Below are positions 9,761 through 17,912 of a DNA stretch of 64,000 nt, in pieces. Made by a program: the position numbers and the translations under genes. The notes under the pieces were generated by a model, which was not told where the DNA came from, searched no databases, and saw only the letters and a list, made by a program, of their open reading frames with translations. The DNA is taken from the NCBI GenBank assembly GCA_964554875.1, contig CAZKQJ010000018.1, positions 19,070 to 83,069 on the forward strand, written 5' to 3'. This DNA is from Marispirochaeta sp964554875 (GTDB lineage: Bacteria > Spirochaetota > Spirochaetia > JC444 > Marispirochaetaceae). Position 1 is the first letter of the stretch. Every line of letters starts with the position of its first letter.

Positions 9761-10765
9761 TTAGATTTTTATCTGCTTGATGCCCATGGAATAACAGTCC
9801 ATATCGATAAGTTCCTTCAGTTCCTCATCCAGCTTCATCATTGTGAGAGTAACACCCATCATCTCGAGACTCGTGAAGTAATTCCCCACGTAGGGTCTGT
9901 AAACGGAGATTTTCTTCTCGCCCAGAAGCTCCGCGATACGGTTGTAATATATGTAGAGCTCCATTACCGGGGTGGCGCCCAGACCGCTCACGAGGACGAC
10001 TACCTCGTCTCCGGCACTGAAGGGCAGATCGGGCAATACAGTCTCCAGGCTTATCTCCGCCATACGATCCGCGTTCTGCAGATCCTGGACCTTGATACCG
10101 GGTTCACCATGGTGACCGATTCCCACCTCCATCTTGCCGGGTTCGATGGAAAAATTCGGTTTTCCCACTGCGGGAATAACGCAGGGCGTCAGCCCGATTC
10201 CTACGCTTCGGGTATTATTAATTGCCTTTTGAGCCGCGGCGATTACTTCATCCAGGCTGGCGCCCTGTGCGGCCTTTGCACCGCCGATCTTCCACATGAG
10301 GACTTCTCCGGCCACTCCACGCCGCTTTCCCAGTTGATCCTTGGGTGCGCTTGGTACATCGTCGTTGGCGAGAACGGTCTTCACCCGGATACCGTCTTCT
10401 TCGGCCTCCTCGGCGGCCATACGTACATTCATTACATCCCCGGCATAGTTACCATAGAGCACAGCGACCCCTTTCCCGCTGTCGGCTTCCTTGATGGCGT
10501 CGTAGAAAGCTTTCGCGGTGGGTGAACTGAATATCTCTCCCACCGCCACAGCGTCTACAAGATTTTTGCCGATGTAGCCGACGAAGGCCGGTTTATGGCC
10601 GCTGCCGCCTCCGGTGACAATGCCGACCTTTCCCTTAATCGGCGCTTTGGTGTATTTCAGTACGCGCGGGTTTGCCGTATTCGCGATGAACTCCGGATGC
10701 GCCTTGACGTATCCCTTCAAATAGTCTTCCACAACCTGGTCGGGATCATTAATAATTCTTTGCAT
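9761..10765 (-). CDS. dhaK: DhaK-type dihydroxyacetone/ketose kinase, substrate-binding subunit
   Basis: A 334-residue DhaK homologue. GGGSGHKP (52-59) contributes an active-site His. HHGEPG (218-223) carries the His that forms a hemiaminal with the carbonyl of dihydroxyacetone in characterised enzymes (His219 by alignment with the HGEPG pattern). The ATG overlaps the stop of the upstream ABC gene (TAATG), so translation is probably coupled. Known relatives phosphorylate dihydroxyacetone, and in some bacteria erythrulose. With a Zn dehydrogenase and polyol importer beside it, a C3 or C4 ketose made by polyol oxidation is the likely substrate. Confidence 0.92.
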   Translation of the reverse strand: MQRIINDPDQVVEDYLKGYVKAHPEFIANTANPRVLKYTKAPIKGKVGIVTGGGSGHKPAFVGYIGKNLVDAVAVGEIFSSPTAKAFYDAIKEADSGKGVAVLYGNYAGDVMNVRMAAEEAEEDGIRVKTVLANDDVPSAPKDQLGKRRGVAGEVLMWKIGGAKAAQGASLDEVIAAAQKAINNTRSVGIGLTPCVIPAVGKPNFSIEPGKMEVGIGHHGEPGIKVQDLQNADRMAEISLETVLPDLPFSAGDEVVVLVSGLGATPVMELYIYYNRIAELLGEKKISVYRPYVGNYFTSLEMMGVTLTMMKLDEELKELIDMDCYSMGIKQIKI

Positions 10766-11901
10766 TATTCCTTATCCTCCAATTTATACGTTGTACTGAC
10801 ACATTCTCCCGTCTCAGTGTCGAAGATATGAACACGGTTATTCGGGACATAGAAATTTACCTTCTCTCCGACGGTATAGAACTGATAGGGGCTCACGACC
10901 ACTGTAAGCACATCCCCATCGATCTGTGCTGTGACATGGTTTTCTTCTCCCAGGAACTCGAAAACATCAACCACGCCTGCGATAGCAGTCGTATCCGGCG
11001 ATTTCTCGACGTGAATGTCATGTGGTCTGATGCCGAGGGTGTAGTGTTTCCTTCCACGGGCTACAAGGCGGGAGTTCCATTTTGGAGGAACCGTGAACTC
11101 CAGTGTTCCTTTATTGGACTTGAGCGTGGAGGTACCGTTATCTTCGATCAATGTGCACTCAAAGAAATTAATCGCCGGTTCTCCGATGAAGTCCGCGACG
11201 AACCTGTTGATGGGATAATCCAGAAGCTCTTCCCGGGTTCCCACCTGCTGAAGTACGGCGAAATTCATGACCGCAATGCGATCGGCAAGGGAGATAGCCT
11301 CCAATTGGTCGTGGGTAACGTAGATAAAGGTTGTTTTCAGCTCGTCGTGTAGGTGCTTGATCTGCGCCCGAGTCGAGGTCCTCAATGTAACATCGAGATG
11401 GGACAGCGGTTCGTCCAGGAGAAAGACCTCCGGTTCGCGAATAAGTGCACGCGCAAGAGAAACTCTTTGCTGTTGACCGCCGCTCAACTGGGTTGGGCCG
11501 CGGTCAAGCAAGTCAGATATCTCAAGCATTGCAACAACCTGATCAAGCCGTTTCATTTGCTCGATTTCCGGAACCTTTTTTGCCCGCAGCGGAAAGAGGA
11601 TGTTTTCCCTTACAGTAAGATGTGTGTAAAGAGCATATGTCTCAAAGGACATGGCGACATTCCGATCCCGCGGCGAAAGCTGGTTGACTTTTCGATTGCC
11701 GATGAAAATATCGCCTGATGTGGTTTCTTCGAGTCCGACGATCATTCTCATCGAGGAACTCTTACCGCAACCCGAAGGGCCCAGCAGGCACATGAATTCA
11801 CCGTCGCGCACTTCCAGATTGAGGTCCCGCACAGCCTTTACTTCTTCATTCTTTTTACTGATATACGTCTTACAGACGTTCTTCAATGTTACAGATGCCA
11901 T
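10765..11901 (-). CDS. ABC transporter ATPase, MalK/UgpC type (first of two)
   Basis: A 378-residue sugar-importer ATPase. It has Walker A GPSGCGKS (41-48), signature LSGGQQQR (139-146) and Walker B with catalytic Glu (FLLDEP, 160-165), followed by an MalK-like OB-fold regulatory domain from about 240. The Q-loop position reads SFETYALY, with Glu where most ABC proteins have Gln; the neighbouring ATPase has the same change. Two unequal ATPases with two permeases is the layout of the rhizobial glycerol importer GlpSTPQV. It lies 15 bp downstream of the second ATPase and overlaps dhaK, so it is part of the same operon. Confidence 0.9.
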   Translation of the reverse strand: MASVTLKNVCKTYISKKNEEVKAVRDLNLEVRDGEFMCLLGPSGCGKSSSMRMIVGLEETTSGDIFIGNRKVNQLSPRDRNVAMSFETYALYTHLTVRENILFPLRAKKVPEIEQMKRLDQVVAMLEISDLLDRGPTQLSGGQQQRVSLARALIREPEVFLLDEPLSHLDVTLRTSTRAQIKHLHDELKTTFIYVTHDQLEAISLADRIAVMNFAVLQQVGTREELLDYPINRFVADFIGEPAINFFECTLIEDNGTSTLKSNKGTLEFTVPPKWNSRLVARGRKHYTLGIRPHDIHVEKSPDTTAIAGVVDVFEFLGEENHVTAQIDGDVLTVVVSPYQFYTVGEKVNFYVPNNRVHIFDTETGECVSTTYKLEDKE

Positions 11902-11916
11902 TCCTGTACCCTCACT

Positions 11917-13035
11917 CTATACATATATGAGATTAGTCGTGGTGCTTTCATCGAAAAGATAGATGTCCTTGGACTCAATCCGAACAGACACCTCCTGGTC
12001 GACCTCAAAATGCTCATTTGCCCTGGTTAATACCCGTATCCGGGTCCCATCTACCTCCAGTATCATTATTCCGTAGGTAACAAAGGGATTGTAGGCATAG
12101 ACCTTTCCGGTGAAAGCGCCTTCAGCTTTCTTACCTTCCCTGTTTATTAGAACCGCCTGCGGCCGAAAGCCGACACGGACACGTCCGCCCCTGGTCTTCT
12201 CCTTCACCAGAGCTGTCTGTTCCGGGTTCAAAACGAATCTCATTGAGGGCAGCTCATCCGGTATCAACTCCATTTTTCCCTCGTGGGACCGGCCGCTTGT
12301 ACTTACAAGGTTCACTTCCGGAAATCCCACATGTTTGGCGACAAACTCATTCATCGGTTTATGATAGATGACATCAGGCTTGTCGACCTGTTCTATCTGA
12401 CCGTCCTTTATAACCCCTACACGGTCCCCCAGCGACAGACCTTCGACATAGTCGTGGGTAACATAGATTGTTGTGGTGTTCAGCTCGCGCTGAATTCGGT
12501 TGAGTTCCACCCTCATTCTATGCCGTACCTTCGCATCGACGTGGGAGAGAGGCTCGTCCAGCAAAAACACCGACGGTCGTCTGACCATGGCCCGACCCAG
12601 GGAAACCCGCTGTTTCTGACCTCCGCTCAGCTCGCCCGGTTTTCGGTCAAGAAGATGACCAATCTCCAGCATCCCTGCGATGCGTTTAACCTCTTTATCA
12701 ATCTCCTCCTCAGGTTTTCTGTATCTGGGCGACCGGAAGGAATTCGCAATGTTCTCGTAAACCGAAAACTGCGGATAGAGCGCGTAGGTCTCGAATGTCA
12801 TCGATACATTCCGCTCATATGGCGGTGTCAGGTTTGATAGTTTACCGTCTATATAGAGCCGTCCTTCAGTAGGTTGCAGAATCCCGGCAACCGTCTTCAG
12901 CGTCGTGGTTTTCCCCGCGCCGGACGGCCCGACGAGTACAAAGAACTCTTCTTCCCGAATCTCCAGGGAGAGGTTCTTTATTCCCACGGTATTGCCGTAC
13001 ATCTTCGTCACATTATCGAACTTTACTGTTCCCAT
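11917..13035 (-). CDS. ABC transporter ATPase, MalK/UgpC type (second of two)
   Basis: A 372-residue ATPase with Walker A GPSGAGKT (36-43), signature LSGGQKQR near 138 and Walker B FLLDEP near 158. A C-terminal regulatory domain follows. The Q-loop again has Glu (TFETYALYP). It is diverged enough from its neighbour that the pair probably forms a heterodimer rather than a recent duplication, as in GlpS/GlpT. Energises import of the island's substrate at the inner membrane together with the permeases at 13074 and 13963. Confidence 0.9.
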   Translation of the reverse strand: MGTVKFDNVTKMYGNTVGIKNLSLEIREEEFFVLVGPSGAGKTTTLKTVAGILQPTEGRLYIDGKLSNLTPPYERNVSMTFETYALYPQFSVYENIANSFRSPRYRKPEEEIDKEVKRIAGMLEIGHLLDRKPGELSGGQKQRVSLGRAMVRRPSVFLLDEPLSHVDAKVRHRMRVELNRIQRELNTTTIYVTHDYVEGLSLGDRVGVIKDGQIEQVDKPDVIYHKPMNEFVAKHVGFPEVNLVSTSGRSHEGKMELIPDELPSMRFVLNPEQTALVKEKTRGGRVRVGFRPQAVLINREGKKAEGAFTGKVYAYNPFVTYGIMILEVDGTRIRVLTRANEHFEVDQEVSVRIESKDIYLFDESTTTNLIYV

Positions 13036-13073
13036 GTCGTTACTTCCTTTTGTAGTTCTTTGATTTCACGGCC

Positions 13074-13943
13074 CTATTCCTTGACCGCGCCCAGGCTCAA
13101 TCCGCGAATCAGGTGCTTCTGCGCATAGAGCGCGAGAGCCAGCGCGGGTATTGCCGCCAATACAATCGCCGCCGCCATATCACCATAGCGTAGGGCATCG
13201 GCCGAGATGAACTGCATAGCGCCTACCGTAACAGGAGCAGTTCTGCTACCGCCGAGGAGGACTGCGAATACAAAGTTGTTCCAGGCGTAAATAAAAGCCA
13301 GCAGACCAGATGCCGCAATCCCGGGACGGATCAGAGGTAGTATAACCCTGAAAAAAGTACGTATACGCCCAAAACCGTCCAGCCAGCACGCTTCCTCCAA
13401 TTCACGGGAAACATCTTCTATATACCCCCGCAGAATCCAGACAATCATGGGAAGCGTGATCAGCTGGTATACCCAGATAAGGCCTGTGTAGGTATCGAGA
13501 AGACCCAGTTTCTGGAAGAAGATGTAAATGGGAATTATAACCATCAGTTCAGGAGCAAAGCGGAACGAGAGAATAGTAAATGCCAGATCTTCTTTTCCCT
13601 TGAAATTGTAACGGGCAATCGCGTATGTCGCCGGTACTCCAACCAGTACAGAAATTATTACAGCCCCAAAACTGATAATGAGGCTATTCATGAAATTCCT
13701 GAGAAAGTCTACGGTCGAACTACCAGTATTTCCTCCTGTGAGGCCGGAAAACAGGCTCTGAAAGTTCTCCAGCGTCGGCTTGAATAAAAACTGCGGCGGC
13801 CAGGTAAGAATTTGTGAAGTCTCCTTGAACGCCAGAGAGAAAACCCATACTACCGGAAAGAGTGCTATAACGAAGTAGATTATCGTTACCCCATTCAATA
13901 CATAATCGATGATTTTTTCTTTTCTTGTCGTGACAGTAGCCAT
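13074..13943 (-). CDS. ABC sugar/polyol transporter permease, MalG type
   Basis: 289 residues with six predicted membrane segments. The EAA loop that docks on the ATPase is clear (EEACWLDGFGRIRTFFRVILPL near 200-220, quoted from its centre as EACWLDGFGR). N terminus is cytoplasmic and Lys/Arg-rich. It stands 38 bp upstream of the ATPase pair and 19 bp after the MalF-type permease. Function: one half of the membrane channel. Confidence 0.9.
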   Translation of the reverse strand: MATVTTRKEKIIDYVLNGVTIIYFVIALFPVVWVFSLAFKETSQILTWPPQFLFKPTLENFQSLFSGLTGGNTGSSTVDFLRNFMNSLIISFGAVIISVLVGVPATYAIARYNFKGKEDLAFTILSFRFAPELMVIIPIYIFFQKLGLLDTYTGLIWVYQLITLPMIVWILRGYIEDVSRELEEACWLDGFGRIRTFFRVILPLIRPGIAASGLLAFIYAWNNFVFAVLLGGSRTAPVTVGAMQFISADALRYGDMAAAIVLAAIPALALALYAQKHLIRGLSLGAVKE

Positions 13944-13962
13944 ATCGAACTCCCCTTTCTTC

Positions 13963-14892
13963 TTAGCTCAACTTCGAGCGCCACTTCATCCAGTGGTTCA
14001 CAAGAAACTTGCTCACTAGGTAAATAATTATCCAGGTCAGAAACATATACGCAGCACCTCGACCAATGTTCAGATAGGTAAACGACTGAGTATATGCTGT
14101 CACCTGAAGCGTCATCAGTGCATCCCCGGGACCGCCTTTTGTAAGCGCGAAGGGGATATCGAAGATTCTGAAGCTGTCGATCAGGCGGAATATAAGCGCG
14201 ATCGTAACATAAGGAGTAAGCATGGGAACCGTCTGGGTTCTAAAAATGAACCACTTGGACGCTCCATCCACCTGCGCCGCCTCAAAAGGGGCCCGTGGAA
14301 AAGAACGCAGTCCGGCAAGAACAAGAAGTGCAATGAATGGCGTAAAAATCCAGACATCAATCAATACAACTGTAAACATCGCATAATCAGCAACCCCCGC
14401 CCAGGGAAAATCCTTCAGTCCCTTGTCAAAAAGGCTCAGAAAGTAATTGAGTACACCAAACTGCGTGCTCATCATGAGCCGCCACATCAGCACCGCTATA
14501 ACCGGAGCGATCAGCAGGGGCAGAATCAGCAGGGGCCGAAATATTTTCGTGACCAGGTTGTCCCTATTGAGGAGCAAGCCGATGATTACACCCAGAACCA
14601 GCTCGGCCCCAACCGCGAAGAAAACATACGTTGAGGAAACGCGTATGGCATTCCAAAACTGTTCGCTTTTCATCATCCTGATGTAGTTCTCCAACCCTGC
14701 AAACTTCCAGTTCGGTCGCATCAGGTTATAGTCGGTGAACGACCAGACCACGCCGGTTCCAAAGGGAATGAGAATTCCAATCGTTAAAATCAGCGCCGGC
14801 AGAATGATCAAATACGGCTTTAACAGATCGAGCCGGGTCGGCTTTAGCCGCTCGACTGTTTCCGTATCCTTACTACTCCCAAAAACCGCCAT
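13963..14892 (-). CDS. ABC sugar/polyol transporter permease, MalF type
   Basis: 309 residues from ATG 14892, chosen because AGGAGGT lies 6 bp upstream. Upstream in-frame codons to 15018 are not membrane-protein-like and would include the region after the hairpin. Six membrane segments and an EAA loop (EAAQVDGASKWFIF near 200) are visible. Forms the heterodimeric channel with the MalG-type permease. A strong hairpin (15032-15064) separates it from the binding-protein gene. Confidence 0.88.
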   Translation of the reverse strand: MAVFGSSKDTETVERLKPTRLDLLKPYLIILPALILTIGILIPFGTGVVWSFTDYNLMRPNWKFAGLENYIRMMKSEQFWNAIRVSSTYVFFAVGAELVLGVIIGLLLNRDNLVTKIFRPLLILPLLIAPVIAVLMWRLMMSTQFGVLNYFLSLFDKGLKDFPWAGVADYAMFTVVLIDVWIFTPFIALLVLAGLRSFPRAPFEAAQVDGASKWFIFRTQTVPMLTPYVTIALIFRLIDSFRIFDIPFALTKGGPGDALMTLQVTAYTQSFTYLNIGRGAAYMFLTWIIIYLVSKFLVNHWMKWRSKLS

Positions 14893-15031
14893 TCCATTAC
14901 CTCCTAATTGTCGGGTCTTTACGTATCCGCATTTCGAATACCATGTTATTCCCGCGCTTAGTTCAAATGGAAACATCGTTACATAAAACCGCAGTAACGC
15001 TGTGCCCACTTCAACCAAGGCGGCAGAACCT

Positions 15032-15064
15032 GTAGCCGGGGTTCGCCGCAGCGAACCCCGCTAC
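15032..15064 (-). other. Intercistronic hairpin between binding-protein and permease genes
   Basis: A 14-bp stem with one bulged C and a 4-base loop (arms 15032-15046 and 15051-15064). On the minus strand no T-run follows, so it is not a classical terminator. In ABC and TRAP operons such hairpins protect the binding-protein mRNA or reduce read-through, giving more binding protein than channel. Confidence 0.7.
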
Positions 15065-15087
15065 AAATCCTTCATGCAAGGACTATT

Positions 15088-16452
15088 TTAAAATTCTTCC
15101 GCCAATCTTTTAGCCAGATCGTCCAGTACTGTCTTCGCGTTTCTTCCACCGTAAATTGCATGGAGTGCGGCAGCCCATTCGGTTGTTGTCTCGAAGAACC
15201 GGGACTGCGGGGTGAAGTGAATTCCGGTACCGTCGATAAGATTCTGATACTGCTCCAGATAGCCGTCGAATTTCGCCAGCCGTGCCTGGAAGTCTGCGTT
15301 TTCCCAAATCGAGGTACGTACCGGGTTGACAGTCGCATACTTAACAGCTGCGGTCGTCAGGAACTCTTTTCCGGTGGCCCATTGCAGCCAGTACCAGGCC
15401 GGTCCCTTCGCTTTGGAGTTGGCGTTCATAGCCAGCGCCCATGTCCACATATTGGGAGTCGTTGCCGGGCCGTCGAGTCCGGGGGGATACGGTGCCCATG
15501 CGATGTCGCCTGAAGCAGCAGAAGCGCCTTCCTGGTTTTGGAAGAAACCAAGGATATCTGCGTCATAAATCATAGCTGATCGTTCGGCACCGAGGGACTG
15601 ACCGACGTCGTACCAGGTATAACTGGTCCATTCGGGGGGGCCGACTTCAGAAACCATTTCGATCCACTTTTCAGTAAAGCGCACTGCTACATCGCTGTTC
15701 ATCTGGGGTTTCATGTTTGCGTCGTAATCCGATGCACCGGCGGAATTATAGGCGGTCATGAATCCGGGGTGGATTGTTGCCCAACTTCGAGTACCGCGAA
15801 CGGCAATAGGGACCATGTCCGTTTTTTCTTTGATGATTTTGCCGATTTTAATTACATCGTCCAGTGTTTTCGGCAGTTCAAGACCAAGCTCGCTGAAGAC
15901 ACGCTTATTGTACATAAGGTCGTTACCTTCGAAGCCCCAGGGCAGAGCCCACTGACCTCCATTCCCTACTTCGCTTCCATCAACACCATCCCATCTGAGA
16001 CCGGCCGCGATACCTTCGATAATATCTTTGAAATCATAGTCCGGGTTAGTGACGGATGAATTTTTGATGTAGGGCGTGAGGTCTTCCATCCATCCCGGCG
16101 GCATGTACTGCCATACCATGTATGCACCCGTCATAAAAACGTCGTACTCAGATGAACCGGACGACAGCGCAACGGTTAACTTGTTAAAGTACTCCTCTTC
16201 AGGAAATATGTCGTATAGAACCTTGATGCCAGTCTTCGCCTTAAACTTGTCCAGTTCCTTCAGCATACCCTCTGTATAGGGATGCTGATTGAGCAGCAGC
16301 TTTACTGTTCGGCCTTCAAACCGTTTCCAGTCGAAGTCACCAGTAATGTCGGCGGCGCTCATTCCACCGGCAGCCTCCTTTTCGCCACCCGCGAAAGCCG
16401 TAAAACTGAAGGCTACGAGCAACATCATTGCAAATCCCAGAATCCTTCTCAT
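15088..16452 (-). CDS. Extracellular sugar/polyol-binding protein of the ABC importer
   Basis: 454 residues from ATG 16452, preceded by AGGAGG. Residues 1-21 are a signal peptide ending in AFAGG; there is no lipobox Cys at the usual place, so it would be a soluble periplasmic protein unless processed unusually. Family 1-type extracellular solute-binding fold is indicated by DVFMTGAYMVWQY, NGGQWALPWGFEGN and WYWLQWATG segments. It is the first gene of the transporter part and probably sets substrate specificity. The SBP is large for a small polyol ligand, but glycerol-type binding proteins of this class have similar size. Confidence 0.88.
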   Translation of the reverse strand: MRRILGFAMMLLVAFSFTAFAGGEKEAAGGMSAADITGDFDWKRFEGRTVKLLLNQHPYTEGMLKELDKFKAKTGIKVLYDIFPEEEYFNKLTVALSSGSSEYDVFMTGAYMVWQYMPPGWMEDLTPYIKNSSVTNPDYDFKDIIEGIAAGLRWDGVDGSEVGNGGQWALPWGFEGNDLMYNKRVFSELGLELPKTLDDVIKIGKIIKEKTDMVPIAVRGTRSWATIHPGFMTAYNSAGASDYDANMKPQMNSDVAVRFTEKWIEMVSEVGPPEWTSYTWYDVGQSLGAERSAMIYDADILGFFQNQEGASAASGDIAWAPYPPGLDGPATTPNMWTWALAMNANSKAKGPAWYWLQWATGKEFLTTAAVKYATVNPVRTSIWENADFQARLAKFDGYLEQYQNLIDGTGIHFTPQSRFFETTTEWAAALHAIYGGRNAKTVLDDLAKRLAEEF

Positions 16453-16577
16453 AAGATTCCTCCTTGTATTATGTGGCTTGGCCAAAAACGACCTAGCCTA
16501 TAATCTCCGGCCCGCCGGCCGCAGATATCCACCCTAAACTACTCCAATGCAAACCGGCACCGGAGCCCGTTTCGAAA

Positions 16578-17726
16578 TCAGAGAAACTCCTCGTTCGGAA
16601 CAAGAATGACTTTGATCGAATCCTTGGCGGAATCCACCATGTCGAAGCCCTTCTTCCAGTCTTTCAAAGAAAGCTTGTGAGTAACTACATTTTCAGTGGG
16701 AAGACTTCCATCTGAAATCCACTCAATGGTCGGCCTGTAGCAGTATGGACCAAGATGCCCGCCCAATACATCGAGCTCTTTACGGTCGCTTATGATACTC
16801 CAGTCGACCTCAACCAGATCCTTGAAAACACTGAACTCAACGAAACGTCCAAGCTTTCTGAGAACTTCGAGCCCCTGCTGTACGCTTGCGGGATGACCCG
16901 AAACCTCGATGTAGATGTCCGCACCGTAACCGCCGGTCTGTTTTTTGATATGGTCCACAACGTCGCTCTTTGACGGATTCAGTACTTCGTCGGCCCCGAA
17001 AGCCTTCGCCATCTCAAGTCGCTTGTCGTTGAGATCGAGTACAATGAGTTTTTTGGGGTTCCTGCGCTTGGCGAATCCAACCATGCCGAGACCGATGACC
17101 CCTACGCCGGAGATGACAACAACATCTTCATTATTTATCTGAGCCCTGTCGACGCCATGCTTTGAGCACGAGTAAGGTTCCACGAGAATCGCCTTCTCAA
17201 GAGGAAGGTCCTTCGGCAGCCTGTAGTTGATCGCTTCTTTGGGAAACTTCATATACTGTGCGAAGCCGCCGTTTACGTTGTTCTGGAACCCATACACATC
17301 GTGTTGCTCGTCCATCCAGTATCGCCCTGTTGTGGAGAAGAGGTCATTCCAACGCGGAACGATTTGCTCTGAAATTACACGATCTCCCACCTGGAACCCT
17401 GTATCCCCATGATGAGCATAGTCGTCGACGTTCTCGCCGATCTCGACAATATACCCGATAAATTCGTGCCCCGGGATCATGGGGGCCTTGATGTATGGTT
17501 CTGTACCTGCGCCGCCCCAGAAACTGGGAGCTCCGTGATAAGACTTCATGTCTCCAGCACAAATTCCGCACGCTTCAACCTTGATAACAATTTCACCTTC
17601 TCCTGCTCTGGGTGTATCATACTCTTCAAGCCGATAATCCCCCGGCGCATACGCAACCAAAGCCTGCATCTTCTCGGGAAGGTCAGCCCGATGGGCCTGT
17701 GTCTTTTGTGGCGCTGATTTTGCCAT
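16578..17726 (-). CDS. Zn-dependent alcohol/polyol dehydrogenase (MDR family)
   Basis: 382 residues. Catalytic zinc ligands are visible as CGICAGD (Cys56, with Cys53) and GHE (His87-Glu88), and the NAD-binding Rossmann motif is GVGVIGLGMVG near 205-215. The usual four-Cys structural zinc lobe is missing; the equivalent stretch near 115-145 has no Cys. MDR enzymes without structural zinc include polyol and sorbitol-type dehydrogenases. An N-terminal extension of about 20 residues precedes the catalytic domain. First gene of the leftward operon, starting 84 bp from the nearest operator palindrome. Likely role: oxidising the imported polyol to a ketose. Confidence 0.87.
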   Translation of the reverse strand: MAKSAPQKTQAHRADLPEKMQALVAYAPGDYRLEEYDTPRAGEGEIVIKVEACGICAGDMKSYHGAPSFWGGAGTEPYIKAPMIPGHEFIGYIVEIGENVDDYAHHGDTGFQVGDRVISEQIVPRWNDLFSTTGRYWMDEQHDVYGFQNNVNGGFAQYMKFPKEAINYRLPKDLPLEKAILVEPYSCSKHGVDRAQINNEDVVVISGVGVIGLGMVGFAKRRNPKKLIVLDLNDKRLEMAKAFGADEVLNPSKSDVVDHIKKQTGGYGADIYIEVSGHPASVQQGLEVLRKLGRFVEFSVFKDLVEVDWSIISDRKELDVLGGHLGPYCYRPTIEWISDGSLPTENVVTHKLSLKDWKKGFDMVDSAKDSIKVILVPNEEFL

Positions 17727-17809
17727 AAACTCTCCTTACAATTCTTGCATGCGTTTCCTGTACGGTACTGTCTCTCATGTACCATACACTTCTGTCCAAT
17801 CACACTAAG

Positions 17810-17823
17810 TGATCATATGTTCA
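17810..17823. promoter_or_regulatory. Operator palindrome O1 (leftward operon)
   Basis: TGATCATATGTTCA differs at one base from the perfect 14-bp palindrome at 17899. It abuts the candidate -10 of the leftward promoter: on the minus strand TTGACA (17850-17845), 16 bp, GAAAAT (17828-17823). A repressor here would cover the start of transcription of the dehydrogenase-transporter-kinase operon. The SorC-type product of 19173-20129 is the obvious candidate. Confidence 0.65.
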
Positions 17824-17870
17824 TTTTCGCACATATGCTCGGGTTGTCAAGGAAAATATTAAAAATTTCC

Positions 17871-17912
17871 TTGAAAAATATGCACATTTGTCATATAGTG
17901 AACATATGTTCA
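17871..17912 (+). promoter_or_regulatory. Promoter and operator palindrome O2 (rightward gene)
   Basis: TTGAAA (17871-17876), a 17-bp spacer and TATAGT (17894-17899) make a good sigma-70 promoter. The perfect palindrome TGAACATATGTTCA (17899-17912) overlaps the last -10 base and the expected start point. It sits 89 bp from O1. The ATG at 17906 is inside the palindrome and 7 bp after the -10, so the transcript may start on its own start codon. Confidence 0.7.
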
